From contig CAWKNX010000005.1 in assembly GCA_963851085.1 (NCBI GenBank), forward strand, positions 1 through 64,000: 64,000 nucleotides of DNA, written 5' to 3'. Under the pieces are notes generated by a model. That model had not been told where the DNA came from. It ran no database searches and saw nothing but the letters and a program-made list of their open reading frames with translations. Below, one piece after another: positions 1 through 10,298 of this stretch. Origin of the DNA: DATFVJ01 sp963851085. Lineage in GTDB: Bacteria > Actinomycetota > Actinomycetes > Streptosporangiales > Streptosporangiaceae. Both the position numbers and the translations under genes were made by a program. Each line of letters begins with the position of its first letter. Position 1 is the stretch's first letter.

Positions 1-898
1 TATCTGCTCAGCCTGTCAGTCGGCTCGATCATTCGGATCGCTGATCAGTGTGCCCGTCTACCAGGCGTCGGGCGGATCGGCCCCGCTCGTGCTCAGCCTC
101 TGGGCGGTTCCCGCGGCGATCGCCGCGGTGATGTGGGTGCCTCAAGTGACGGTGGCGGTTTAAAAGCCAGGCCGGCAGTGAGCCGGCAGAAAAGCCGGCA
201 GAGACCCCGCACAATTAAAAAGAGGGGGGGGGGGGGGGGGGGGGGGGAAAAGGGGCGAACAGACGGACGAAAACGGCAAGGGAAGGCGGCGAGGCGGCGC
301 GCAGGAGATCCAGTGCCGGGCACGCGGTGCACCGGCACGTGCTCGGATGGCAGGTCGCCGGCTTCATGGGCCTGCAGAGCCTGGTGTACTACTCCACGTC
401 GTCCTGGCTGCCGATCCTGTTCCGCGATCGGGCGCGAGCCCCACGCAGGCCGGCGTGCTGATCTCGGTGGCGACCCTCGGCGGCGCCTTCACGTCTCTCG
501 TCGTCCCCGTGCTTGCCTACCGCGCCGCCGACCAGCGCCTGCTGCTGATCCCCACCGTGCTCGTGAGTGGCGTGGGCATCGCCGCGGCGCAGTTCGCGCC
601 GATGAGCGCGGCGACGTTCTGGATGTTCGTGCTCGGCCTCGGCCAGGGAGCGTCGCTCGGGCTGGCGATCTTCTTCACCATGGCCCGTGCGGCTACCCCG
701 GCGATTGCCGCGTCCCTGTCCTCGCTGGCACAGAGCGCGGGCTACCTGCTCGCAAGCACCGGGCCCCTGCTGGTCGGATTTCTCCATACGGCCACCGGTG
801 GAGGGGGGACGGTGGCGCGCGTTTCCTGCTGCTCGGGGTCACCAGGGATCGAGCTTGTCGTCGGCTACCTGGCGTCCCGCGGCCGGGTCATCGCCTGA
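1..898 (+). pseudogene. MFS transporter (CynX/NimT-like), truncated and frameshifted
   Basis: Carbon-source or anion transporter of the major facilitator superfamily, closest in feel to the cyanate/nitroimidazole CynX/NimT group. Bases 2-130 (frame 2) read as a hydrophobic stretch ending in VMWVPQV, typical of the middle of such proteins. The second half resumes near 336 with GWQVAGFMGLQSLVYYSTSS in another frame, then moves to the frame that runs from about 432 to 898 (GASPTQAGVLISV and further membrane helices). The 432 shift fits one missing G in a GGG run. More shifts are likely at 805-845, where G runs break the last helices. The 5' end lies outside the window. Between the halves sits about 200 bp of foreign-looking DNA with a 24-G run. 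Family membership is fairly sure; substrate is unknown. As written it cannot make an intact protein. Confidence 0.6.
133..335. other. Anomalous insert with 24-base poly-G run inside the MFS gene
   Basis: The MFS coding sequence stops near 130 and resumes near 336. The intervening DNA contains an A-rich patch (AATTAAAAAGA) followed directly by 24 consecutive G (224-247) and AAAAGGGG. Nothing else in the window looks like it. A linker of only 20-30 codons would be expected here. It may be an assembly or base-calling artefact, or a small insertion; the sequence alone cannot decide. Confidence 0.6.
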
Positions 899-937
899 TA
901 GCGGGTCATCGCCTGATAGCGGGTCATCGCCTGTCCG
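884..937. repeat. 18-bp direct repeat, 3 copies
   Basis: Three head-to-tail copies of CGGGTCATCGCCTGATAG (the third degenerates after CGGGTCATCGCCTG). The stop codon of the MFS fragment lies in the first unit. The remaining gap to 1195 has no gene; it includes a less GC-rich stretch (1018-1062) that could hold the promoter of the following gene. Confidence 0.8.
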
Positions 938-1195
938 TGGGTCGTAGCCGGGCGGCGGGGTCATCGCCCGATTCGAGGCGCCAGGCCGGGCATATGGCGC
1001 GGCGGTGCAGGAATAGCACGCAAGCGATCGCTTATTGCGTAGACTGCTGTGAATTAGCCCTATTCGGGGCCCATCCATCAAATCTGGGACCCCTGGCCGC
1101 GGCCTTGCTCCCTCGGATGGCGGACCCGGCAGCGGGGCGTAGGACCGCGCTGGGGCAGCGCGGTGCAGTGCTCTTAAAGGGGAATAAGGCCTGCC

Positions 1196-4100
1196 GTGAG
1201 AGAGGGCTTCGGATCCGGTCCAGACAGTTTCGGTGAGATGCCGTCGGGAGACGCCAGCAGACCATCCGCCGACGCTGGACCGGTCACTGGCCACGACGAC
1301 GGCGGCGGGGAAACCCACCGGGTCAGCGAGGTTCCGGTGGTGGCGGCGAACGTGCGGTGGGAGCGCCTGACGCGGCGCAGTTTCTGGGACGCGCTCGCGG
1401 AGCCCGAACGGCTGGCGCTCGCGGCGTCGGGCGTGGAAGAGGTGTTCCGCGCGGGGTGGGTGCTGTGCCGCGAGGGTGACGAATCGTCGAACGTGATGAT
1501 CATCGAGTCGGGCTGGGTGAAGGTCAGCGTCAGGGCCGGCACCGGCACCGATGCCAGCGCCGGAGCCGGTGCCAGCGCCGGAGCCGGGGAGCAGATCATC
1601 GCCGTGCGTGGGCCTGGTGATGTGATCGGTGAGCGCGCGGCCCTGCTGGCGCGGGAGCGTTCGGCCAGCGTGACTGCATTGGATGAGGTCCGGGCCATGG
1701 TGGTGCGGGCGGAGCGGTTCACCGAATTCCTTTTTGGCCATCCTCGCGCTGCCGACGTGCTCGAACGCCAGGTGCGTGAGCGCCGTGAGGAAGACCAGGC
1801 GCGGCATTTCCCTGGTGAGCTCGACGGCGCGGAGCGCCGCCTGGCGTGGCTGCTTGTCGAGCTGGCACAGCGCAGAGGCGGGTACCAGCCGGGGACGCCG
1901 GCGGTGTTCACACTGCCCATGTCCCGGCAGGAACTCGCCGGCTGGGCCCGCGCGAGGCCGGACGCCGTCGCCAGGTTCGTGCGTTCGTGGCGTGATCGCG
2001 GGATCGTGCGCACCGAGCGCAGGCAGTTGAGCGTGCTCGACCTCGACGGGCTCGCGGCGATCTGCGGCGCCGACGAGGCGGCGCCGCGAGGGGCCGCGGA
2101 TCAAGGCCAGACTCCCGGGGAACATGCTCCTGAGCAGAGCGATGCTCAGGAGCACAGCGGCGTTCGAGACGGCCGGCATGGAACCCGGGAGCACACTGCG
2201 GGGGGGCCCGGCCACGGGGCGCAGCAGGGTCATGGGAGCCGCAGTCAGGAGCGCAGCCCTGCCGCCGCGCCGGGCGCGGCGCTGACCGGCCGGTCATTCG
2301 ACTCGGTCTTCAAATCGTCGCTGACCTGCTCGATATTCGTCACGGACGTCGCCGGCTTTGGGGATCCGGCCCGCAACGACATCGACCGGCATGCCGTGCG
2401 CCAGGGGTTTTACGGCATCTTGCGGTCGGTGTTCGACGAGTCGGGCGTGCCGTGGGCGGAGTGCTATCACGAGGATCGGGGCGACGGCGTCGTGATCGTG
2501 GTGCCGCCCACGATCGCCGTGGCGCGTGTGGTTGACCCGCTGGTCGCGAAGCTGGCGGACCAGCTCAAGCAGTACAACCGGCACGCCAGCGATGTGGTCC
2601 GCATCCAGATGAGGGCCGCTTTGCACGTCGGGCCGGTCGGCCGTGATGGCGAGGGGCTGTCGGGGGAGGCCGTCATCGTGGCGGCCCGCATTCTCGACGC
2701 GCAGGTGATCAAGGACAAGCTGCACGATGCGGACGCGGATCTGGTGTTCGCCGCGTCGACCTACGTCTATGAACATGTCATCAGGCACGTGGCGCAGGTG
2801 GATGCGGCCAGCTATGAGCGGGTCGAGTGCCGGGTCAAGATGTCGGACATCACCGCCTGGATCTACCTGGCCGGGACCGCGGCGCAGCGGCAGCCGTCGC
2901 CCTCGCCCGGAGATCCCGCCCCCCGGGCCGCCGCGTCGAGCCCCCCGTGGCAGCAGCCGCTGGCTTCCGATACCGGTGTGACGGCGTCCGCGGCCGACGC
3001 GCTGCCCGTGGCGGCTCCGCTGGGCCGGCTTCCCGCCGAGGTCCGGGGCAGGGACGGGCTGCTGGCCGAGTTGCGCCGGCCGCTGAGCCGGGTGCCGCGG
3101 CAGGCTGGCCGGACGTGGGTGATCGCGGGAATGGGTGGGCTCGGCAAGTCGACGGTCGCGCTGGCGGTGGCGCGGGCGGCGCGGGCACGCCGCTGGCGGG
3201 TGTGGTGGGTGACGGCCGCGGACACGGCCTCGCTGGCTGGCGGGATGCTGGAGGTGCTGCGTGAGCTTGGCGCGCCGGAAGCGGTGACGGTGCCGGTGCG
3301 GGAGGGTGCGCCGACCGCGCCGGGGCGCGCGTGGGAGTTCCTGAACGGTGCGCATGCGGCGGGCCGGAAGTGGCTGCTGGTGTTCGACGGCGCCGATAAC
3401 CTGGCCGTGCTCGCCGCCGCGGGCGAAGATGACCCCGGCTGACGGTACCGGGTGGCTGCGGCCGGACCCGGCCGGGATGGTGATCGTGACGACCCGTAAC
3501 CGGGATCCGGCGGTATGGGGGACCGGGATGTTCCTGCGTGACCTGCGGTCTTTGGACGAGGAGGCGGCGGCAGGCGTGCTGCGGGATCTGGCGCCGGGCG
3601 TCGCCGACCCGACCGGGCAGCAGGCGAGGGACCTGGCGGGCCGCCTGGGCGGGCTGCCACTTGCGCTGCACCTGGCGGGCGCCTACCTGGCGTCGCCGTT
3701 CGCGCGGTGGGCCAGCTTCGACAGCTACCACAAGGCGCTGGACAGCGTCGAACTGCCGGCCGCGCTGCGCGATATCGACGAGCCGGGTACCGATGCCCGC
3801 GCCACCATCCAGCGGACCTGGGACCTGTCCCTCGACGCTCTGACCGCCGACGGCAGGCCGCAGGCCAGGCCGCTGCTGCTGGTGCTGTCGTGCTACGCGC
3901 CCGCCACACCCATTCCGGCCTCGCTGCTGGTGCCACGGCCGCTCGCCGCACTGCTCACCCGGGTGGCGCAGGGGACGTCCGGCGCCGTGGGCACCGCAGG
4001 CAACGAGAGCGGAAAACCGGATACCGAACGGCTGCGCAGGCTGCGCGACGGCTTGCACGGTCTGTCCTCGACCGGGCTGATCGACATCGCGGGAGGCGGC

Positions 4101-6074
4101 GGCCCGGCCGGCGTGAACGCTGTCACGGTGCACCTGGTGGTCGCCGACGTCAACCGGAGCAGGCTGTTCACGATGGACCGGGTGGACCGGGTGGCGGTCT
4201 GCGACGCGGCGGTCGGGCTGCTGCAGGCGGCGGTGGCCGGGCTGGACGCCGCGAGCCCGGCCGACTGGCCGGCCTGGCGGCTGCTTGTCCCGCACATCAA
4301 CGCCGTGCTCGAGCTGCTCGCCGCCGATCTGGATCGCGCCGTCCTCGGGCGGCTGCTGATGATCGGCGCGTCGGGCACCGACGCGCTGCTGCGCGCCGGG
4401 CGGCTGGCGGCGGCGGAGAAGCTGGCCCGGGCGGGCGTGGCCGCGGCGGCGTTCGCCGGCCCGGACGACCCGGCCAGCATGGCCGCCCGCGGCAGCCTCG
4501 CCCAGGCGCTCACCCGGCAGGGCCGCATCAGCGAGGCCGAGCAGCTCTACCGCGGCCTGCTGGCCGACCAGAGCCGGGTGCTCGGCGCGGAGCACACCGC
4601 CACCCTGGCCACCCGGCATGATCTCGCCCGGACGATCGGCCTGCAGGGCAGGTACGGCACCGCCGACGAGCTGTACCGGGGGCTGCTCGCCAACCAGGAC
4701 CGGGTCCTCGGCACGGAGCATCCGGACACCCTGGCCACCCGGTATCACCTGGCCCGGATGATCGGCCGGCAGGGCAGGTACGCCGAGGCGGAGCGCTTGT
4801 GCGGCGGCGTGCTCACCGACCGGCTCCGGGTCCTTGGCGCCCGGCACCCGGACATCCTGGCGACCCGGCACAGCCTGGCGCGGATGATCGGGATGCAGGG
4901 CCGGTACCGCGAGGCGGAGGAGCTGTACCGTCAGGTGCTCGCCGATCGCCGGCGGCTGCTCGGCGAGGATCATCCGGACACCCTGGCCACCCGGCACCGC
5001 CTGGCCCGGATGGTGGGGCTGCAGGGCCGGTACGGCGAGGCGGAGCGGCTGTGCCGCCAGGTGCTGGAGGACCGGCAGCGGCTGCTTGGCGCCGAGCATC
5101 CGGACAACCTGGCGACCTGGCACCGCCTGGCCCGGATGGTGGGGCTGCAGGGCCGGTACGGCGAGGCGGAGCGGCTGTTCCGCCAGGTGCTCGAACAGCG
5201 GCGGCGGCTGCTGGGGGCCGAGCATCCGGACACCCTCGCCACCGGGCATCGGCTCGCTGGGATGATCGGGCGGCAGGGCCGGTACGGCGAGGCGGAAGAA
5301 CTGGCCGGGGAGGTGCTCGGCGGCCGCAGGAACGTCCTGGGTGACCTGCATCCGGACACCCTCGGCGCCCGTGACACGCTCGCCTGGCTGGCCGGGCTCG
5401 GCGGCCGCTACGAGGAGGCGGAGCGGCTGTGCCGCGAGGTGCTCGACGACCGGCGGCGGGTGCTCGGCGAGCATCACCCGGACACCCTGGCCACTCGCCA
5501 CGACCTGGTCCGGCTGACCGGCCTGCTCGGCCGCTACGACGAGGCGGAGCGGCTGTGTGATGAGGTGCTCACCGACCGGCGGCAGGTGCTGGGCGAGGAG
5601 CACCCCGACACGCTGGCCTCGCGCGCCATGCTCGGCTGGCTGGCCGGGCTCCGCGGCAGATACGGCGAGGCGGAGCGGCTGTGCGGCGGGGTCCTGGCGG
5701 ACCGGCGCCGGGTGCTTGGCAACGACCACCCGGACACCATGGCCACCCGCCACGAGCTGGCCCGGCTGATCGGGTGGCAGGGCAGGTACGCCGAGGCGGA
5801 GCAGCTGTGCCGTGACGTATTCGCTGACCGGCGGCGGGTGCTCGGTGAGGATCATCCGGACACCCTCGCGTCGCGCGCGACGCTCGCCTGGCTGGCCGGG
5901 CTGCAGGGCCGGCGCGGTGAAGCCGAGCTGTTCTACCGCCAGGTGCTCGCGGCCAGGCGCCGGGTGCTCGGCGGCGACCACCCCGACACCGTGGCCACGG
6001 GCCGGGATCTGGCGCGGGTGATCGCCGACCAGGGCGATGCCGCCCGCCGGCGAGGGCAGCGCCCCGGCCGCTGA
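1196..6074 (+). CDS. CRP-like / cyclase-like / NB-ARC / TPR STAND regulator (one frameshift)
   Basis: A giant signal-transduction ATPase, about 1,625 residues once one frameshift is closed. Order: disordered 1-50; cNMP-binding domain about 53-195 with a phosphate-binding cassette (IGERAALLARERSA) keeping Glu and Arg; Crp-type winged helix about 205-290; low-complexity linker; class III nucleotide-cyclase-like domain about 368-560 with both metal aspartates (TDVAGF, D384; RGDG, D430); NB-ARC ATPase with Walker A GMGGLGKST (645-653) and Walker B-like WLLVFDGADN; then a helical region and 12 full plus one partial 42-residue TPRs (core HPDTLATRH..LA...GRYGEAE). In the cyclase domain Glu replaces the adenine-specifying Lys (EDRGD) and Ile replaces the transition-state Asn, so activity is uncertain. 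The frame changes at 3430-3440: one extra C in GACCCCGG, after which ADGTGWLRPDP continues the NB-ARC domain. Start GTG 1196; ATG 1238 is possible. Target unknown. Confidence 0.8.
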
Positions 6075-6159
6075 CGTGCCAGGCAGAGGCGTTTCACCGC
6101 GGCCCGAGATGCCGATCTGAGCGATTGTGCCCGGGCGGTTGCCCCCTATCAGCCAGGCC

Positions 6160-7793
6160 TCATCCGCCCGCCGGGGGTGGCGAAGCGACGGGTTCGCCGC
6201 TGCCCGGATCAAGGAACAGCCGCCCGGTTGGGTGGCTGGCCGCGTGGTGGAAGTCGAACATCGCGGCGATGGTGCCTGACCGGATGTCGAAGGACCCGCC
6301 GCCGATGCGGCCGAGTTCCCAGTTGTCCTCGATGAAGCGGATGATCGACGACTGCGCGCTGAGCGCGTGGCTCACGAAGTCCGCCCGGGCGTACGGGGAG
6401 ATCACCAGCTCGGGGATCCTCGGGCCGTAGCCACAGCGGTCCTGGAGACCGTCCAGCGGTGCGCCCGTACCGCAGTGGCCCGGCCCGGTGAGGACATCCT
6501 GAGCCGACTGGGAGCCGTTCACGATCGGCGGCATGACGTGGTCGTACCAGCCGTCCGATTCGTCCCAGGTGATGACGGCTGCGGTGGACCGCCAGCTACG
6601 GAGCGTCTCTAGCTGGTTGATGGTGGTCACGAGGAAGTTCTGCTCGTCGAGCGGGTCAGAACTCCCGGGGTGGCCCTGCTCGTAGGTGGGCGCACGGAGG
6701 AACGACACAGCGGGCAGCTGGCCGCGTCAGCGGCCGTCCAGAAGTCGGACAGGTCGTACTGGTGGTTGGCCTGGTCACTGTGTCCGATCATGGCCGGTGT
6801 GGCCGGCGGAAGGTGATATGGGTTACCGGTCGAGGCGTAGTACTGGAACGGGTCGTCGCCGCCGCTGTAGTCCGTTGTTGTCACGCCCGTGATCGACGTG
6901 TGGCGGGAGGCGCAGACGGGCGTCCCGTTGACCGTGGACGTGGGCTTGAACCCGCCGTCGAACCACCCCCAGGTGACCTGCCTGGCGTCGAGCAGATCGC
7001 CGATATTCTGGCCCGTCATCTCGGCTTTCGTGGCTCCGCCGCCAGCGCAGTCGTCATGGGCCGGGCCGATGTTCGCGATGAGCGTGCCGCCCACCACCGC
7101 GGGTGCCGGCGCGGACGCGACCGCCCCGGCGGTTTGCCCGCTGATCAGGTTGACGATCGAAGGACTGGACGGCCCGTAGGTGTCGTCGAAGTTGTCGTCA
7201 CTCATCGCGAAGTGCTGTGCGTACTCCCAGAGCCCGGTAACGGTGTTCCCGTCGTAGTGGCCCATGGTCAACGTGGGGCTGCACCCGGCGCCCTTCGGCC
7301 CCGCCGCCTGCACGAACTGGTCCACCAGTCCTTTGTCGTAGGCAGCTTGCAATGGCGCATAGCCGTGGTTGTTGTCGCAGGTGAGCTCCTGACTGCGGTC
7401 GAGGCGGAAGGGGCTGGCGAGGTTGGGGTTGTGGTCGATCAGTTGCCCGGTCAAACCGCGCACGCTTGGGGTACCCGGCGCGGCATGGAATGCCGGTTCA
7501 CCTGCGGGGTTGAGCGCGTTCGGATAGGTGCCGAAGTAGTTATCGAACGAGTGGTTCTCCTGGTAGATCACGACCAGGTGCTTGATCGGCGTTGCCGTCG
7601 CGTCGCTGGTGTGGGGCCCGGCCTTCTGCGGGGCCTGCGTGCCGGTCTGAGATCGCGACACCGAAGGCGAGCCTGCGGCCGCTGGTGCCGCCGCGGCGAA
7701 CCCGGCGGCTGCGGCTGCCACTGCGGCGGCGAATGCCAGGCGGCGGGTCCACGGCTTCGAGATCGCGTGGGCGCCGATACGTCGGTCCGTCAC
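6160..7793 (-). CDS. Secreted phosphoesterase family protein (phospholipase C/acid phosphatase type), one frameshift
   Basis: Exported hydrolase of the PF04185 phosphoesterase family, which cleaves phospholipid or phosphate mono/diesters. The N-terminus has Arg residues followed by a long Ala-rich hydrophobic stretch (signal peptide about 1-40). The family signature HLVVIYQENHSFDNYFGTYP follows at about 70-90, and near the C-terminus ITWDESDGWYDHV. The frame is lost at about 6712: one missing G turns AADAGQLPAVSFLRAP into AADAASCPLCRSS, and the C-terminal 180 residues continue in another frame to the stop at 6160. Start: GTG 7793; an ATG at 7803 lies in a different frame just upstream and the two share an ACGGACC repeat, so the true start is unsure. 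It converges on the STAND gene. Substrate cannot be told. Confidence 0.8.
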
Positions 7794-7925
7794 GGTCCGT
7801 CATCGTAGCGCTGCCATGAGTTAAAGTGCGTTCTGTTCGGATGCGGCCCCGCCGCGCCGGCACCCCGGTGAAGTACGTCCTGCACGGCGCGATAGTCACG
7901 CCGCCGCGGTCACGCCGCTAGCCGC

Positions 7926-9281
7926 TCAGCCGGTGCCCGCGTCGTCGTGCGAAGCCTGCGGCGCTGTCACGGCGTCCGCCGCGTCTGCTATCACCCGGAC
8001 GGTGTTCCGGCCGGCGTTCTTGGCCTGGTAAAGGGCGCTGTCCGCGGCGGCGATCAGGTCATTGAGGTCGCGGCGCGAACCAGTGAGGGTGGCGACCCCG
8101 ATCGAGACGGTGACCCGCAGCCGGAATCCCTCCCGGCTGCCGTCGTCGATCGAAATGACCTGCTGGCTGACATGCTCGCGGATACGTTCGGCGATCCGAG
8201 CGGCCTCACCCGGGTCGGTGTGCGGCAGAAGAAAGGTGAACTCCTCCCCGCCGAACCGGCCGACGACATCGTAGTCGCGCACGCTGTTTCGCAGTGCACG
8301 TGCCAGCTCGCGCAGTACGAGGTCGCCGGCGAGGTGGCCGAAGGTGTCGTTGACCCGTTTGAAGTAGTCGATGTCGGCCACCGCCACGGCGAGAGGCGTC
8401 CTGGTGCGCGCCGCACGGGCCAGCTCGACTATCGATTCCTGCTGCCAGGTGGCGGCGTTGAGCAGCCCCGTCTTGGCGTCGATGCGGGTCTGGTTGACCA
8501 GCTGAGCATGGAGCAGATGCCGGCGATGCAGGACCAGCGACGGCAGTGCCAATATCATCAGCACCGGGCTGATCGCGACGACGAGGCTGAGGGAGACGGC
8601 GAGGCTGAGCTCGACCACGTCATTGGTGACGGACTCCCGGGATGCCACCATGCTGCGGAGCCGCGCCTGCGGATCGGAGAGCCGGATCGCACCGACCAGA
8701 GGGGTGTAGTTGACCACCCACGCCAGGACACCAACAGCGATGACGAGGGCCGTCCAGGTGAGCACGTGCACCCCGCCACCCGGCTTCGGCCCTGCGATCG
8801 CAGGCGGCAGCGCGTGGAACGCCAAGGACGCGGACCCGTAGGCCAGGCTGAGCGTCGCATTGCTGAAAACGCGCCGGTGGCTTGCCATGCGCGGTACCCG
8901 CGCAAGCTTGTAGGCGGTCAGCGGAATCGGGGCGGCAAACGCGTAGAAGGGGGGGAGCGTGATCGCGATGGCCAGATACCAGACCGATTGCATGTCCCTG
9001 AATACGGTTCCCCGGGGCTCGTTGACCGTGCGGGTGGCTTCGATCGCGATCGCCGCACACGCTACAAGGGCTGCAAAGACCGCGAACTGGGTGCCTTGCA
9101 AGCGGGTGGCAAGCCCGCTCAGGCAAACGGCGACGATCGCGAACACCGGGCCAGCGATGAGGTAGCTGCGCAGCGGTTCTGGGAGCGTCCACAGCTGCCA
9201 TCGGCAGATCAGGGCCGCGGACCGGCGCACTGGCTCGCTGATCGCGCCGGATAACCAGCGGATCAGGTGCACAGCGCGCAT
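7926..9281 (-). CDS. Membrane-anchored diguanylate cyclase (GGDEF)
   Basis: Makes cyclic di-GMP from two GTP. Residues about 40-255 hold six to seven hydrophobic segments, so the sensor part is an integral membrane domain; I recognise no named sensor family there. The GGDEF domain spans about 265-435 and has an intact active-site GGEEF (344-348) and an allosteric inhibitory site R335-x-x-D338 exactly five residues before it, so product inhibition is likely. No EAL domain is present. ATG 9281 is preceded by a good ribosome-binding site (GAGGAG). Upstream lies the 80/93-bp tandem array, which therefore sits where its promoter should be. Confidence 0.92.
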   Translation of the reverse strand: MRAVHLIRWLSGAISEPVRRSAALICRWQLWTLPEPLRSYLIAGPVFAIVAVCLSGLATRLQGTQFAVFAALVACAAIAIEATRTVNEPRGTVFRDMQSVWYLAIAITLPPFYAFAAPIPLTAYKLARVPRMASHRRVFSNATLSLAYGSASLAFHALPPAIAGPKPGGGVHVLTWTALVIAVGVLAWVVNYTPLVGAIRLSDPQARLRSMVASRESVTNDVVELSLAVSLSLVVAISPVLMILALPSLVLHRRHLLHAQLVNQTRIDAKTGLLNAATWQQESIVELARAARTRTPLAVAVADIDYFKRVNDTFGHLAGDLVLRELARALRNSVRDYDVVGRFGGEEFTFLLPHTDPGEAARIAERIREHVSQQVISIDDGSREGFRLRVTVSIGVATLTGSRRDLNDLIAAADSALYQAKNAGRNTVRVIADAADAVTAPQASHDDAGTG

Positions 9282-9450
9282 GGCGGCTCCTCGCGGCTCG
9301 CGAAGCGGGATGGGCCCGTCGATAGCGGGTGGTAAGGGCCTATCGCCACATCGTTACGGGGACCTCACGTCGGCGTCAATAGTCGAACCACTTGCTTGCG
9401 TTGCGTGCGGCAAGATCGTGTATTTAGGACAGAAGGTACGAATCGAACAC

Positions 9451-10258
9451 GGAAAGGAGGCCGTGATGCGCGGTGAGTGGGGCTGAGACGAAAGGGCCGG
9501 TGCGCGGATGCCGGTGCAGGGACGCATGGTGCTGGGCGGATGTGGAGAGGAGGCCGTGATGCGCGGTGAGTGGGGCTGAGACGAAAGGGCCGGTGCGCGG
9601 ATGCCGGTGCAGGGACGCAGGGTGCTGGGCGGATGTGGAGAGGAGGCCGTGATGCGCGGTGAGTGGGGCTGAGCCGAAAGGGCCGGTGCGCGGGACGCAG
9701 GGTGCTGGGCGGATGTGGAGAGGAGGCCGTGATGCGCGGTGAGTGGGGCTGAGCCGAAAGGGCCGGTGCGCGGGACGCAGGGTGCTGGGCGGATGTGGAG
9801 AGGAGGCCGTGATGCGCGGTGAGTGGGGCTGAGCCGAAAGGGCCGGTGCGCGGATGCCGGTGCAGGGACGCAGGGTGCTGGGCGGATGTGGAGAGGAGGC
9901 CGTGATGCGCGGTGAGTGGGGCTGAGCCGAAAGGGCCGGTGCGCGGGACGCAGGGTGCTGGGCGGATGTGGAGAGGAGGCCGTGATGCGCGGTGAGTGGG
10001 GCTGAGACGAAAGGGCCGGTGCGCGGGACGCAGGGTGCTGGGCGGATGTGGAGAGGAGGCCGTGATGCGCGGTGAGTGGGGCTGAGACGAAAGGGCCGGT
10101 GCGCGGATGCCGGTGCAGGGACGCAGGGTGCCGGGCGGATGTGGAGAGGAGGCCGTGATGCGCGGTGAGTGGGGCTGAGCCGAAAGGGCCGGTGCGCGGG
10201 ACGCAGGGTGCTGGGCGGATGTGGAGAGGAGGCCGTCATGCGCGGTGAGTGGGGCTGA
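9451..10258 (+). repeat. Tandem array of 10 units (80 or 93 bp), each with RBS-like GGAGG and a 6-codon ORF
   Basis: Ten near-identical units. The ATG of a conserved mini-ORF (MRGEWG then stop) lies at 9466, 9559, 9652, 9732, 9812, 9905, 9985, 10065, 10158 and 10238. Spacings are therefore 93, 93, 80, 80, 93, 80, 80, 93 and 80 bp. The 13-bp length difference is the presence or absence of ATGCCGGTGCAGG. Each unit carries AGAGGAGG about 6 bases before the ATG, an ideal Shine-Dalgarno spacing. In 93-bp units a longer 23-codon frame, starting at the extra ATG, ends in the same MRGEWG. The array lies between two minus-strand genes, so these small frames point away from both. It has no unique spacers, so it is not CRISPR. 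A long opposite-strand Pro/His-rich frame here is a by-product of the repeats. Confidence 0.9.
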
Positions 10259-10298
10259 TTGATGAGCGCCGGTTCCCGGCCGTCATGGCAGGACTGTC

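Noticed and set aside
224..247. Phase-variable G tract controlling the MFS gene
   Set aside because: The tract is flanked by unrelated sequence and the gene has other frameshifts that a tract change would not repair; an artefact is more likely.
839..2233. A 464-residue minus-strand open frame over the CRP domain
   Set aside because: Low-complexity translation without motifs, opposite to a convincing sensor domain.
2850..6212. A 1,120-residue open frame antisense to the STAND gene
   Set aside because: It is a shadow of the GC-rich TPR repeats; the plus strand shows clear domain motifs and codon bias, the minus strand only Pro/Gly/Arg-rich sequence.
9424..10239. A 271-residue Pro/His/Ser repeat protein on the minus strand
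   Set aside because: It exists only because the tandem units have no stops in these frames; it has no start context and no family.
9451..10258. CRISPR array
   Set aside because: Units are repeated as a whole with no unique spacers and no cas genes nearby.
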